DNA of 64,000 nucleotides from Orientallactaga sibirica (lineage: Eukaryota; Chordata; Mammalia; Rodentia; Dipodidae): NCBI GenBank assembly GCA_036365145.1, contig JAEOAD010000240.1, positions 310,001 through 374,000 of the forward strand, in the 5' to 3' direction. Below are positions 23,326 through 33,569 of the stretch, piece after piece. Made by a program: the position numbers and the translations under genes. Position 1 is the stretch's first letter. Every line of letters begins with the position of its first letter. The notes under the pieces are model-generated. The model was given only the letters and a program-made list of their open reading frames with translations. It had not been told where the DNA came from and searched no databases.

Positions 23326-23479
23326 GGTTGGTCTTCATGATGTTCTCTCCAGTTTCCTGTGGTTTGGGTGTTCCCTCTGCGGGCCTGCTGGAGGATCAAT
23401 GTTTTAGCCTGTTGTTTAGAATAAAGAGTTTTATAGTGTCATTTCCTTTTGGGTCCCAATTTGTATCCCCCCACCCTTG

Positions 23480-23870
23480 TGCTCCCTCCCACCCTCTTTA
23501 TTAAGAACATACTTTGTATAATACATCATGTATTAGTACCATCTTTTCCTTCTTCCTGCCCCCATTCCTCTAAGGGCCCTTCTCAGTGGGATTGCTGATA
23601 TTCCCCAAGAGGTTGTGTTTTATGCATTGTGAGAGCAGCAGTCAATTACTGGGGAGGCAATGCCACTGGGCATGATGTCTCAACCTGTGGCTTTTACAAT
23701 CTTTCCACCCCCTCTTCTGCAAAATTCCCTGAGCCTTGGTGGGTGTGTTTTAAGTCTACTTTAGTTATGAGCTCTGACAAGCCTCTATATTTCTGCTTTG
23801 GTGCTCATTTGTTTTCCCATTGGGTAAAGGGTTTATTTGTTTGCTACAAACATTCTAATAGATAAAGATG
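23480..23870 (-). mobile_element. L1 3'-UTR copy 4 (diverged subfamily)
   Basis: Shares 'gtgagagcagcagtcaatta' and 'gggcatgatgtctcaac' with the 39757-40845 copy rather than with copies 1-3, so it belongs to a different L1 subfamily. Confidence 0.7.
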
Positions 23871-24234
23871 GAAACTAATTAGTTTTATATAAAATTATAA
23901 AGTTTTATTGTGCCTATAAAATATACAACTGATAATAAAAATTATCAAGATTAATCAAACTTTCAATGTTTTCAGCCTGACATACTTTCATTAGTTATTT
24001 TAAGGTTATGACCTCTGTCATGAGACTCAGGATGCAGTACTGGTTTATAGTGACTGTGCTAGCAGGGAGGGACAGTTTCTGAAGCTTCTATTTAATCTTC
24101 TCCACTATGAAGGCTCTAACCCCAGAGCAAAAAGCATTGGTGGGCCAATGCTTACCACCAACCGCAAATCACCATAAAGGAGTACTCTCTTATGCTCAGA
24201 CTCTAATTTCAGTTTTTTTGTGTACATGTGTTGG

Positions 24235-24372
24235 AATGGATTGTGTTCCTGAAATGCATAAGCTGAAATTTTAAACTCCCCCTCCATATGCGGCTATATT
24301 TGGAGATAAAGCCTTTTGAGAGGTTATTAATAAGTAAGATGTTAAAGGTAGGATCCTGATCTGATAGGACTG
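24235..24372 (+). mobile_element. MLT1-like ancient LTR fragment
   Basis: 'gattgtgttcctgaaatgca', 'tttggagataaagccttttg' and a GACCTTAGAAGAAGAG end follow the MLT1 MaLR LTR order. Heavily diverged. Confidence 0.5.
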
Positions 24373-25164
24373 GTGACCTTAGAAGAAGAGAAGAATTTTT
24401 TCTCTTTTTTCTTCCTATTTCTTTGCCTGTCCTTCAGAGTGGAGTACAATCCAGCTCCCAGTGATGTAGGATCCTCTCTCACCTGTAGACCCCATTGCCC
24501 TGAAACACTATGTCCTTTCTGTTCTCCTATCTTTCTTATTTTGTTTTGCTTTGAATTTCCACAAAATATCTGCTTTAGCTGCCAATTCTGTATTTTATTT
24601 CTTTTATAACGTCTGCCACAGCACCTCTGAAATTTCTATTTCACATATTGGGACATGGCTAGTGACACCTAATGTGCTAACTTCATTACTTAAGTGTTAA
24701 ACCTAGCTTCCCTAGAGATCTTGTTCCATGGTTATACCCCGACCTTACTTTAAGTCAGGCATAAGTATGTGTTTAAAAGCCTTTTGGATGATATTTTGAT
24801 CCACCATGGTGAAGAAGCTCAGAACAGTCCTGTGTAGTGATCAGTGATCCTCCATGGAAAGCTATCCACAGAACACATAATCACCAGTGATCACAGCTCC
24901 ACTCCCAAAAGGCTTGGGGAGTAGCCACTGTCTAAAATGTTTTTCATGCTTAGAATATCTAAACTGTAAGGGGCAGTAGGCTAGACAGGGATAATTACAA
25001 CATGTATTTAAGGAACTGCTTGCTTCGAATGACTTTCCTCCTTAAAAATTCATGTATAAATATTGTCATCACCTTATCCTCTCTGTAGCTCTGCATCCTT
25101 CTTTGGCCACTGGATTTGCAAACCTTTTTAATTGCAGAAGTCCCATGATGAAGAAAGCCATTAC
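24373..25164. other. Unassigned DNA
   Basis: No repeat assigned. The 24373-24609 frame is pyrimidine-rich and without a domain. Confidence 0.4.
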
Positions 25165-25600
25165 TTTCTTGGGACTACTTATATCAAACTATCACAAACT
25201 GGTTAGCTGAAAAACAATAGGAACTTTTTATCTCAAAGCCCTGGAGACTAGAACTTCCAAATCATTGTGTCACATGGCCCTGACCTTGATACTACTGAAA
25301 CCTGTGGGAAATACTTCCTGGCCATTCCTATTGGGAAGAATTTGATTTCAGTCTGAGTTTCCTTCATATCTAATCTATGCTTTCTTTGACACATGGTATT
25401 CTCCATGCAATGTCTGTCTGTCTTTGTAATATCTCTTTGTAATAAAGACATCAGCCATACTGAATTATATGATCTCACCCTATTCCTTTAGGAAGTTATA
25501 TTAACTAATTCTATGCAGAATGAACATATTCCAAAACATAATCACATTCTGAGGTTCTGGGGATTTGGAACTTCAATATGTCTTCTCTGAGAGAAAGGAC
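25165..25600 (-). mobile_element. MLT1-like ancient LTR
   Basis: Minus-strand copy: 'tatcacaaactggttagctg', 'aaagccctggagactagaac', and later 'tctcaccctattcctttagg' and 'aacataatcacattctgagg', the order expected of a reversed MLT1-type LTR. Confidence 0.6.
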
Positions 25601-25793
25601 ATAATTCAAGTCATGATAAGAAAAAACATTTGCAGAGAAAAAGATTTGGTTAGATCTAATTCTAAACTATACCTCCATCTGCCATGCTCAAATATATTTC
25701 AAAATAAATTACCTTTAAGTTTATTTAGTGATATATATTCCCAAGCTTTCATTTAAAGACAGATACCTTAAAAGTGAGAATGGCTGAGGTAAA

Positions 25794-26502
25794 TGTTGGG
25801 CCTGCTAGAAATGGGCTGGACCTGTGGGAAGGCTGGCCTGAACTATTGGACATGGCTGTGGGGCTGCAGCTGGCCCTACTGACAGGAAGTCCCTGGCGAT
25901 GGTGACTGGCCTTCCCTATGTTGTTTGTAGTTTGTAGTGTGCTGCTATCATCCAGAGTTGGCAGAACTGGCGAGGCCCTCCCCCCAGACCCGAAAAGACT
26001 CTGACCATTCCATAAGTCAGACTTTGCCCCCCACAGTTTGAGACCTTGTGGCTAGCTGCCCATGAGACCCTCATGTGGCTGGAGTCACGTAGCCTTCTCT
26101 CCCCACAGTAACAGAAGTCACAGCCTTTTGTTGTCTCCTCTTCTGCCCTTCCCCTTCCCTTATCCTTCCCCCTACCTTCCCTTATCCTTCCCCCATAGCT
26201 TTGAAGTTACTAGTCCTTCCACCACCTAGATAACAGCCCATAAGCTATGCATACAATTGCCATATAGTCTGTATATGCCATCTCAACCTTCCCCAAGTGT
26301 TTATAAACCCACTCCCCTTTTGAATAAATGAGCGCTCTTCATCAGATGGTCTCCTGGGTGCTCATTGCCCATCATCTTTGTCATCGCACTCACCCGCTGC
26401 TCCAGGACTCTGCTGCTTCCCTCCAAACTCCTCCCTTCCTCACCCAGGACCTCAGTGGTGACCAATGGCCATGGGGAAAAATGGGAACAGTAAAGACCCA
26501 CA
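25794..26502 (+). mobile_element. ERV-A 5' LTR
   Basis: 709 bases, TGTTGGGCCTGCTAG...CCCACA. TATA motif TTATAAA at 26301-26307 and poly(A) signal AATAAA at 26323-26328, only about 20 bases apart. A C/T tract with repeated CCCTTATCCTTCCCC units lies at about 26150-26200. Confidence 0.95.
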
Positions 26503-26504
26503 GC

Positions 26505-26522
26505 TGGCGCCTGAACAGGGAC
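26505..26522 (+). promoter_or_regulatory. ERV-A primer-binding site, tRNA-Lys type
   Basis: TGGCGCCTGAACAGGGAC, one base from the canonical Lys3 primer site, two bases after the LTR's terminal CA. Confidence 0.93.
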
Positions 26523-27036
26523 TTTCTGGATGCATGTTTAATAGGTGAGTGACCCCTTGGGGACATCCTCCCCCTGGGACTAAGGGCCCTAGTGGCCGCC
26601 TCCCCATTGAGGGTTAGCAAGGTTCAGTATGAAGGAAGGCAAGCTTCCCCTTTCTCCATCAGAAAAAGGTGGATCTCTCAGAAGCTATTCTCTTTTTCAT
26701 TCTTTAGTTTTGGTTCATGCCATCACGTGTATTTGAAACAAAGTGACAGGGCAATTGAGGTCTTTTGTTCGGGGCAACACCCTGACATTGACTGAAGGCC
26801 CTGAGCTCACTGTTCAAATCCCAACAGCCCATTTGGGCATTGGCAACACCGTTCTATCTATTTCTCTTCATAATCGACAAACCGGTAATGCATCGACCAG
26901 TAAAGGCCTCTAGGGTGGTTGCCAGTCACTTAAATTTGTGGTCAGGCTAGCGCCAAAGGCCTTTGGGGAATCCCTTGTGCTATTTGTATCCAGGAATGTT
27001 GCACTCTGGCCTTGGCATTTCTGGTCCTTCTCTATC

Positions 27037-27490
27037 ATGGGAAACACTAGCTCCCATCAAAAGGAATCCCAAATCACTGGATTAAGGACATTTCTTAAAG
27101 TTAGGGGCATAAAACTCTCTCAAAAAGAGGCCAATTTATTCTGGAAAAAAGTCCTCCAGATCTCAGTAGCTATGGCCGCTGGCCCATGCCTCAAAGCCAC
27201 AGCAGGCAGACAGGCATGGTGGCTGCTGGACTGCACTCTAACTCTACTCTAGACCCAGGGCTGCTTGGCTCCTCAAATGCCACAGGCAGCAGAGGTGACA
27301 TAGCAGCACCTGAAGGAGAAAAGTCCCCTCCCCCACACCCTGCTTCTCTCCCTGCTCACCCCCTGGTTCAGACCCAGGCTCCAGGAGCCTGGCTGACCAC
27401 ATGGGCTCAGGCACAGTGGCCTGATGCCTTCCAGCCACACCCACCCAGCAGGGTAGACAAGGAGATAATAGATTTTAAAAACAGTTAAAA
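27037..27490 (+). pseudogene. gag: ERV-A gag remnant
   Basis: ATG at 27037 opens a frame starting MGNTSSHQ, the myristoylation-type start of retroviral matrix proteins, followed by about 35 residues of helical matrix-like sequence. After about residue 45 the similarity is lost and the frame stops at 27252. An overlapping frame (27186-27488) is rich in Pro, Ala and Gly and may be shifted gag linker. No capsid major homology region, nucleocapsid CCHC knuckle or protease motif is visible, so most of gag is gone. Clearly non-functional. Confidence 0.72.
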
Positions 27491-27544
27491 TGGCAAGATC
27501 AGAAAGCTGCCTTATAGCCTGAGGGAAAAAGCCCCCCCCCAAAA

Positions 27545-28235
27545 AAAAGAGGCTCTTTCTTAGCTTCCCTGGCTTGCAGAGCCTGGGGACTACAAACACA
27601 TAAAATCTTGAAATATGGGTAAATGCTAAATTGCTATGAATAGATGTGGACTTATTATAAGTATTTACAACTGTTTTAAGTTCACATTGCCTCTCTATGT
27701 TTCTCTGAGACTTCTAAAAAAGTCTCAAGATTTATATTTAAATTTAAACATGCTCGGTACTAAATTTATTATATAAGTTCTATAATGTTCAACTCTACTT
27801 TCATATTTAAAAAAATGTGTTTCAGAAGTCAAGTCTGGTCTACTCTTTTATAAAAATGTTATTTCAAAAGGTCTTTTATTAAAACTCTTATGGCAAAGAC
27901 AATAAAAGTTTTTGCTGGTAGTAATGAGATAAACAGACTGAAAAAATTAAACTGGAGAAAAAACTTTCAATGTTGATAACTGTTTGATGAAAAAGATTGT
28001 TACAGAGTGGTTACATAGACTGTAAGGTAAAAGTATGTAGATGAAGGTATCTAGCAAACGTAAACAGAAGGTTAAAGACAAAACACTTAATCAGATTACA
28101 GATCTTTTGAGATACAATAAAATGATTATTAACCTAGGGCTTACATCAGGCTAACAAAGCATGGCCCTAGTTGATAACAGGTTACTCTGGTATTCAGTTT
28201 GTAAACTTAAATTTTTAACTTGTTGATACTAATCT
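27545..28235 (+). mobile_element. Shared non-coding module (ERV-A copy)
   Basis: A/T-rich, no open frame, sitting where pol would normally be. Collinear with the reverse complement of ERV-B 12550-13500 (once the B1 there is removed). Matching blocks: 'tttcttagcttccct' at 27557, 'gtcaagtctggtc' at 27827, 'gattgttacagagtggttac' near 27992, 'cagattacagat' near 28092 and 'agggcttacatca' near 28136. Confidence 0.82.
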
Positions 28236-28439
28236 GGTCATGATAATGGATATAAAAGACTAAATTTAGAGTACCCGACAAAGTTAATTAAGTTCCCCTA
28301 TTTGTCAACATTTTAACTATATCTTAAGGTTAAATTGGCTCATTAGGATTTAATTCTCTCACATGGTTAATATATCTAATATACAAAAACTCCTAGCATC
28401 TCCCTATCTCCCTCCATTGGCACACCAGTAGCTGATGCC
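28236..28439 (+). mobile_element. ERV-A interior before env
   Basis: Non-coding A/T-rich DNA ending in a pyrimidine stretch and CACCAG just before the env ATG (28440), which could be the old env splice acceptor. This is inference from position and sequence only. Confidence 0.45.
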
Positions 28440-30015
28440 ATGGCGAAATCTTTAAATGAAATATGGTAGGGGCCTAACCCCCTCCTCACAAGGGGGAGAG
28501 GATCTGCTTCTATTTTCACAGGGTCAGCCCAGGCCTCTCTTGATCCCAGATCAAAACATCCAAATCCAAGAAGATGGCTTATTTGACACTGAAACAGAAA
28601 TATTCCAGGCCCCCCAGGAGGAAAACATGCCTACCTGGGGCCAAATTGAGGCCCTCTGCCAGCAAGGAGTCATGCTGGTATGAAATCACAACAGTCTCTA
28701 TCGTTAGAGACTCTGTTTATATCCTTACTTGCCATCCTGACCTTAAAAGTAATAAAGGCTCAACAAGCATATTGGGCTTATGTACCTGACCCCCCTCTAG
28801 CTAGGGCTGCTCTTTGGGAAGAACCCTTACCTAAGATATTTTCCAATGCTTCCCTTACCACTGCCAATTATGACCTAGAATTCCTGCAAGAAGCGACTAA
28901 ACCAATTAACTGGACCTCTCTCACAGCAGAGCTGCTTATCCACTTTTCAAGCAATAGGTATCCATGAGGGATGTTATTTAATGTATCCAAACCACCCATT
29001 AATTATGGATGGTGAATACCAAAATAAATATAATTTATAATTACAGTTGGATCACAAGAAAGTAAACAATCAGAGATACCACCCATCTTGAGTCCCCAAG
29101 AATTATGGAAAATAATTGTTACCCTAAAAGAAAATTATTCTAAGTTTTGTACATGTCTGCTCCTCCCTTATCTTTTCATAGTTGGGCCTAGGTGGGTCAA
29201 TGAAATTTACTATTTTAGTTGTACCCAGTGTATTATCACCAATTGTATCAATTCTAAGGGAGACACAGCTGCAGATTACTCCTCCAATGTAGTCGTTATT
29301 GTCATGTGGGGTCCTTACTTAATTATGCAAGTCAAAATGACTGAGCCCTGGTACTCCAGCTTCAGAGCTCAAGTGTTCCAGCAGCTCAACAGATTGATGA
29401 CATGGAAAAGAAGATTCATAGAATGGCTAATGGTGGGGATCATTGCTATGATCACCATCATCGCCTCTTCCACTGTGGCAGCAGTATCCCTGGCACAATC
29501 GATGAAGACAGCTGATCATGTTAATGGACTGACTAAAAATACTAAAAATGTGTCTCAAGCCCTTTCATCACAGATAAATATTGATAAAAAGGTGTTAGTC
29601 TGGTTAGTTGCTCTAGAGGATGCTTTTATGTATTTAGGAAGATGGGTTGCCAATCTGGCAGCTCAAATGCAATTGTTCTGTCATGCAAATTATCAATTCA
29701 TATGTATTACTCCTACCCTACAATGGGACTGCTACTGAATGGTGGAAGGTTGAAAATCATATTTGGGATATTTAAAATCATAATAATCTTAGCATAGATT
29801 TACAAAGTTTACAAATGGAAATATCTGTTATTTCACATAGTCACTTGTGTCTTGGTGATCCTGCTAAGGCAGCAAAAAAATTTTTTGATGCCTTACAGAG
29901 CACATTGCAAAAATTATCTCCCAAACAGTTTCTTTCTCAGATTTTCCTTTGGCTACTATTGGTGTCAGGCACCCTGCTACTACTCTTATGCATAATCCCC
30001 TGTATTGTAAATTAG
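28440..30015 (+). pseudogene. env: ERV-A env remnant, betaretrovirus type
   Basis: Envelope glycoprotein relic spread over two frames. The ATG at 28440 meets a stop at 28467. Frame 28456-28683 holds a leader segment with PTWGQIEALCQQ. Frame 28680-28967 holds a hydrophobic signal segment and the surface-subunit start (AYWAYVPDPPLARA). Frame 29088-29738 holds the end of the surface subunit, a basic WKRR stretch near the expected cleavage site, a hydrophobic fusion-peptide-like segment (VGIIAMITIIASS), a heptad region and a C-X6-C motif (CHANYQFIC). Frame 29815-30015 carries the membrane anchor (LLLVSGTLLLLLCIIP). Stops and frameshifts at 28467, 28681, 28968, and between 29739 and 29815 prevent a single product. 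Confidence 0.85.
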
Positions 30016-30140
30016 GGCTTAAACAATATAAACAAATCTTGACCAATTGGGTCTTTATACACCATTTGGCTCTAACTGGACCCACATTAAGCCAAAAATC
30101 TTACCCAAGATGACACTGCCCCATTTTAAAAAACAAAGGG

Positions 30141-30370
30141 AGGCTGGAGAGATGGCTTAGTAGTTAAACACTTGCCTGTGAAGACTAAGGACCCTGGTTC
30201 AAGGCTCTATTCTCCAGGACCCACATAAGTCAGATGCACAAGGAGGCACATGCATCTGGAGTTTGTTTGCAATGGCTGGAAGCCCTGGCATGCCCATTCT
30301 CTCTCTCTCTCTCTACCAGCCTATTTCTCTCTCTCTCTCTCTCTCTCAAATAAATAAATAAAAACAAATA
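30141..30370 (+). mobile_element. B2-type SINE inside ERV-A polypurine tract
   Basis: Full element from 'aggctggagagatggcttag' to AAATAAATAAATAAA. The target duplication TTAAAAAACAAAGGG (30126-30140) recurs with extra A's at about 30371-30388, so the polypurine tract was copied and now exists on both sides of the SINE. Confidence 0.93.
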
Positions 30371-30375
30371 TTAAA

Positions 30376-30393
30376 AAAAAACAAAGGGGGAGT
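30376..30393 (+). promoter_or_regulatory. ERV-A polypurine tract (downstream copy)
   Basis: AAAAACAAAGGGGGAGT runs straight into the 3' LTR at 30394. The upstream copy (30128-30140) is the pre-insertion tract. Confidence 0.85.
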
Positions 30394-31109
30394 TGTTGGG
30401 CCTGCTAGAAATGGGCTGGACCTGTGAGAAGGCTGGCCTGAACTATTGGACATGGCCAGGGACCCTGGGTTGTGGGGTTGCAGCTGGTCCTATTGACAGG
30501 ACGTTCCTGTCGATAGTGACTGGCCTTCCCTATGTTGTAGGTTTTAGTGTGCACTTTCATCACCCAGAGTGGGCAGAACTGGTGAGGCCCTCCCCCTGGA
30601 CCCCAAAAGGCTCTGACCATTCCATAAGTCAGACTCCCCTCCCCCACAGTTCCTGACCTTGTGGCTAGCTGCCCAAGAGACCCTCATGTGGCTGGAGTCA
30701 CATAGCCTTCTCACCCCCACAGTAACAGAAGTCACAGCCTTTTGTTATCTCCTCTTCTACCCTTCCGCTTCCCTTATCCTTCTCCCTACCTTCCCTTATC
30801 CTTCCCCCATAGCTTTGAAGTTACTAGCCCTGCCCCTTAGACAACAGCCCATAAACTATGCATACAATTGCCATATAGTCTGTATGTGCCATCTCAAGCT
30901 TCCCCAAGTGTTTATAAACCCACTCCCCTTTTGAATAAACAAGCGCTGTTCATCAGATGGTCTCCTGGGTGCACATTACCCGTCATCTTTGTCATTGCAC
31001 TCACCCGCTGCTCCAGGACCCTGCTGCTTCCCTCCCAACTCCTCCCTCCCTCGCCCGGTGGTGGCCAATGACCCCAGGGAAATGGGAACGGGAACAGTAA
31101 AGACCCACA
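30394..31109 (+). mobile_element. ERV-A 3' LTR
   Basis: 716 bases, same ends and TATA/AATAAA arrangement as the 5' LTR. Main indel: an extra block CCAGGGACCCTGGG near 30455 that the 5' LTR lacks. Confidence 0.95.
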
Positions 31110-31115
31110 GGTAAA

Positions 31116-31351
31116 CTTATAGGTTTACCCATAAATTTTTGTTTAGTAATTTAAGAACTGGGATCATATTACTTAAGTCAAATTTCAGTTTAATTATTAA
31201 TGTGTGATCCTTCTTGAGAATATTACCCACTTTCTCTAGAGATAAAATTTTAATTTATCAATAGGGTTAGTATTTATTTTGGATGATTGCTAAAACTATT
31301 AAATGAGATTACCCAAGTAATATGTTTAGTACTGAAAAAGTGTTCAATTAT
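31116..31351. other. Unassigned A/T-rich DNA
   Basis: Nothing recognised between the provirus and the ID element. Confidence 0.4.
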
Positions 31352-31435
31352 AGTGCTAGAGCTGTAGCTCAGTGATCAAGTGCTTAGCTAGTATGACAAA
31401 GGCCCCAGGTTCAATCTTCAGCACTAAAGGAAAAC
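31352..31435 (+). mobile_element. ID SINE (BC1/tRNA-Ala derived)
   Basis: 'gctagagctgtagctcagtg' with A box, 'gaccc'-region variant 'ggccccaggttcaatcttca' with B box, then a short A-rich tail. About 80 bases, as expected for ID. The Pol III boxes are mutated; it is a SINE copy, not a tRNA gene. Confidence 0.85.
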
Positions 31436-31519
31436 CAACGTGTGTGCTTACTGTTAGCTCTTAGTATGTTTTTTCCAGATGTGGAAATGTCTGGTCAATA
31501 AAAATAAATAACAGAGGAC

Positions 31520-32041
31520 TCACATGGACAGATTGGTACTGATTTAAGTAAACTTATGTGGATACCTAGCAAGAGATCTACCACCCCTCACATAGCAGCT
31601 AGAGCCCAGGTTGAAACCGCAGTGGAAAAGGTGAGATGAGCAAGAGTGCTGCTTCCATGCACTTCCATGCACTGACAACCTGCACCAGGATGATAGAGAC
31701 GGACACCAAAGATTCTCAAAATTCACCAAAGCAGAAATCCAGAAGTGGCTGAGAACTCAGCACTGAAGTAGACTTAAAGTACACCCATCACAACTCAGGG
31801 CATTTTGTGGAAGAGGGAGTGGAAAGATTGTAAGAGGCACAGGGTTGGAGGGACTATCCAGAGGCATTGTTCCCTCACCATAATTGACTGCTGGTCTCAC
31901 AACTCATAACCCACAACTCTGGTGAACACCAGCAGTCTCATTGAAGAAGGCCCTCAGTGGAATGAGGTCATGAAGGAGTGAAATGATGGTATCAACACGT
32001 GATGTGTCCATACAGTTTCCACAAAATTAAAAATAAAATAA
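31520..32041 (+). mobile_element. L1 3'-UTR fragment
   Basis: 'gcactgaagtagacttaaag', 'ttgtggaagagggagtggaa', 'ctcacaactcataacccaca' and 'aaggccctcagtggaatgag' match the sense-strand UTR of the L1 subfamily at 23480 and 39757. It ends in AAAATTAAAAATAAAATAA. Confidence 0.75.
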
Positions 32042-32100
32042 GCAGCCAGCTCTATGGGTTAGTTGGTTAAAGTGCCTGTCTTGTAAAAATAAAATAAAAC
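32042..32100 (+). repeat. tRNA-like fragment
   Basis: 'gggttagttggttaaagtgc' resembles a tRNA D-arm (A box) region, followed only by an A-rich tail. About 45 bases, no B box; a truncated tRNA-derived SINE rather than a tRNA gene. Confidence 0.45.
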
Positions 32101-32300
32101 AAAACAGGAAATAGACTAACAAAATCTCTGGCATTGTAGCAGAGTCTAGAAGCTCTGTCATCTACAGTCTTTGTACTTCTGCATCTAAAGATGCCCATCA
32201 TATGCTGTGAAATAATGAAAAGATGTGTAAGGCAAGAAAAAGGAAAATGAGAAACTCACTGGTTCTACAATAGTCACCCTGCACTTCTACTACCTATAAG

Positions 32301-32318
32301 TGGTGCCTGAACAGGGAC
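32301..32318 (+). promoter_or_regulatory. ERV-C primer-binding site, tRNA-Lys-like
   Basis: TGGTGCCTGAACAGGGAC, two changes from the Lys3 type and one from the ERV-A site. Confidence 0.8.
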
Positions 32319-32826
32319 CCTATGCCCCTTCAGCTTTGGCGAGATGCCCCCTCTTTGACTGTTGGTGAGTAGGCCCCTTTCTGTTCTGTGTGCTGACAGC
32401 TGCCAGAGGGTGAGCAGACAGCCTCATCCTCCCTCCTTTTCCTTTTGTTCATCCTTTTCCTCAACAGGAAGGCGCACATCACCTCATGGTCCTGAAGCCC
32501 ATACCGGCCCCTCCATTCTCAGTTTGGCTCAGCGAAATTACATAAGGGTCTGACCCACCCAATTTCAGAACCAAGGCGAGGCCAGCTTCCCCAGAGACAC
32601 TGTGTGGGCATACAGCCATGGGGTAATGACTCACGGAAGTCCCCTACAAGACACTTGGGTCCTAAACATTCTGTCCATATGTCTCAGCTGGCCCTGGCAA
32701 TAGGTGTTGTGGTTTGCATGATTATCCTTTAGGATATAATTTTTAATCTGGGTTATCATTTTCTCACTGTTCTTGATTCAGGGGTGTCACATCCTAGGTC
32801 CCCCCCCCAAACACCACCACGCCATA

Positions 32827-33425
32827 ATGGGCAACCTCCCTCCTCATCAGAAGATGGCACAATTGCAGGCTCTTAAGGCTCTTCTCCTGCAAGGTGGCTT
32901 AAAACTGAAACAAAAGGACCTCCATGATTTTGAGATGAAATTCTTGTTTTAGCCTCATGGATTAATCCCAAGAACATTTGGGACACTTCCATTTGGTCCT
33001 GGGTTCTCTTCCTCATGAAGAAATGCAAGGCTCAAGATGGACACACCCTCCACCCCATTCTTTCCTATCCTTGCCATAACTGCCAGCCTTAAAGGCTCCT
33101 CTGTGGAGGAAATCATTTCTGCCCATAACAAAAGCTGTAAGGAGGAACTGAAACTGGCTTTTTAAACCTCATCCCTCTCAGCCTCCTCTTATGATAACTT
33201 GGATGAGGAAGAAGACCAACCCTTCAAAGACAAAAGACCGCCACCTGAACCACCACCTACGGCAGCTGTGCTCACACCTGCCTTCAATGATAAAAAAACC
33301 AACCATCCCTCCCCCTCTTTACCCTTGGAAGGACATCCACCTGCTCCATCCTGGACACACCCAAGCAGCTGTCAGTTCACTGACATGCCCCATTGCCCCA
33401 CCCTTAGCCGCCTTCCCCATTAAGT
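32827..33425 (+). pseudogene. gag: ERV-C gag remnant
   Basis: ATG at 32827 begins MGNLPPHQ and continues 41 residues to an in-frame stop at 32950. The opening resembles the ERV-A matrix start (MGN, then a helical Leu/Lys-rich stretch). Further gag-like pieces follow in other frames; 33191-33427 is Pro-rich and could be the linker after matrix. No capsid or zinc-knuckle motif is seen. Confidence 0.65.
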
Positions 33426-33569
33426 AGGGGATGCAACAGCCAGGCCTTGGTACCACACCCCTCTCTCTGATCTGGCTCTCATCCACAAGACAGCCCAGTA
33501 ATCCTGCATTGATTCCTCTATGTTGAACAAGTCCTTTTACAATGGGCCATCCACCTTCAGACTTATTGA

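Larger units (their letters stand above)
25794..31109 (+). mobile_element. ERV-A: betaretrovirus-like provirus, pol absent
   Basis: 5.3 kb with two LTRs (25794-26502, 30394-31109), an exact 6-bp duplication GGTAAA (25788-25793 and 31110-31115) and a tRNA-Lys-type primer site. A 6-bp duplication plus a Lys site fits class II (ERVK/betaretrovirus) elements. Order: LTR, primer site, leader, gag stub (27037), proline-rich broken gag, A/T-rich module (27545-28235), env remnants (28440-30015), B2 SINE in the polypurine tract, LTR. Protease, reverse transcriptase and integrase are all missing. LTRs differ by substitutions and small indels, by eye somewhere between 5 and 10 percent, so the copy is old and defective. 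Confidence 0.93.

Noticed and set aside
26938..27036. In-frame upstream extension of ERV-A gag (start at 26938)
   Set aside because: The matrix-type MGNTSS start at 27037 fits retroviral gag; the upstream 33 codons are leader sequence.
28456..30015. ERV-A env as a domesticated, syncytin-like gene
   Set aside because: At least three frameshifts or stops interrupt it, so no full envelope protein can be made from this copy.
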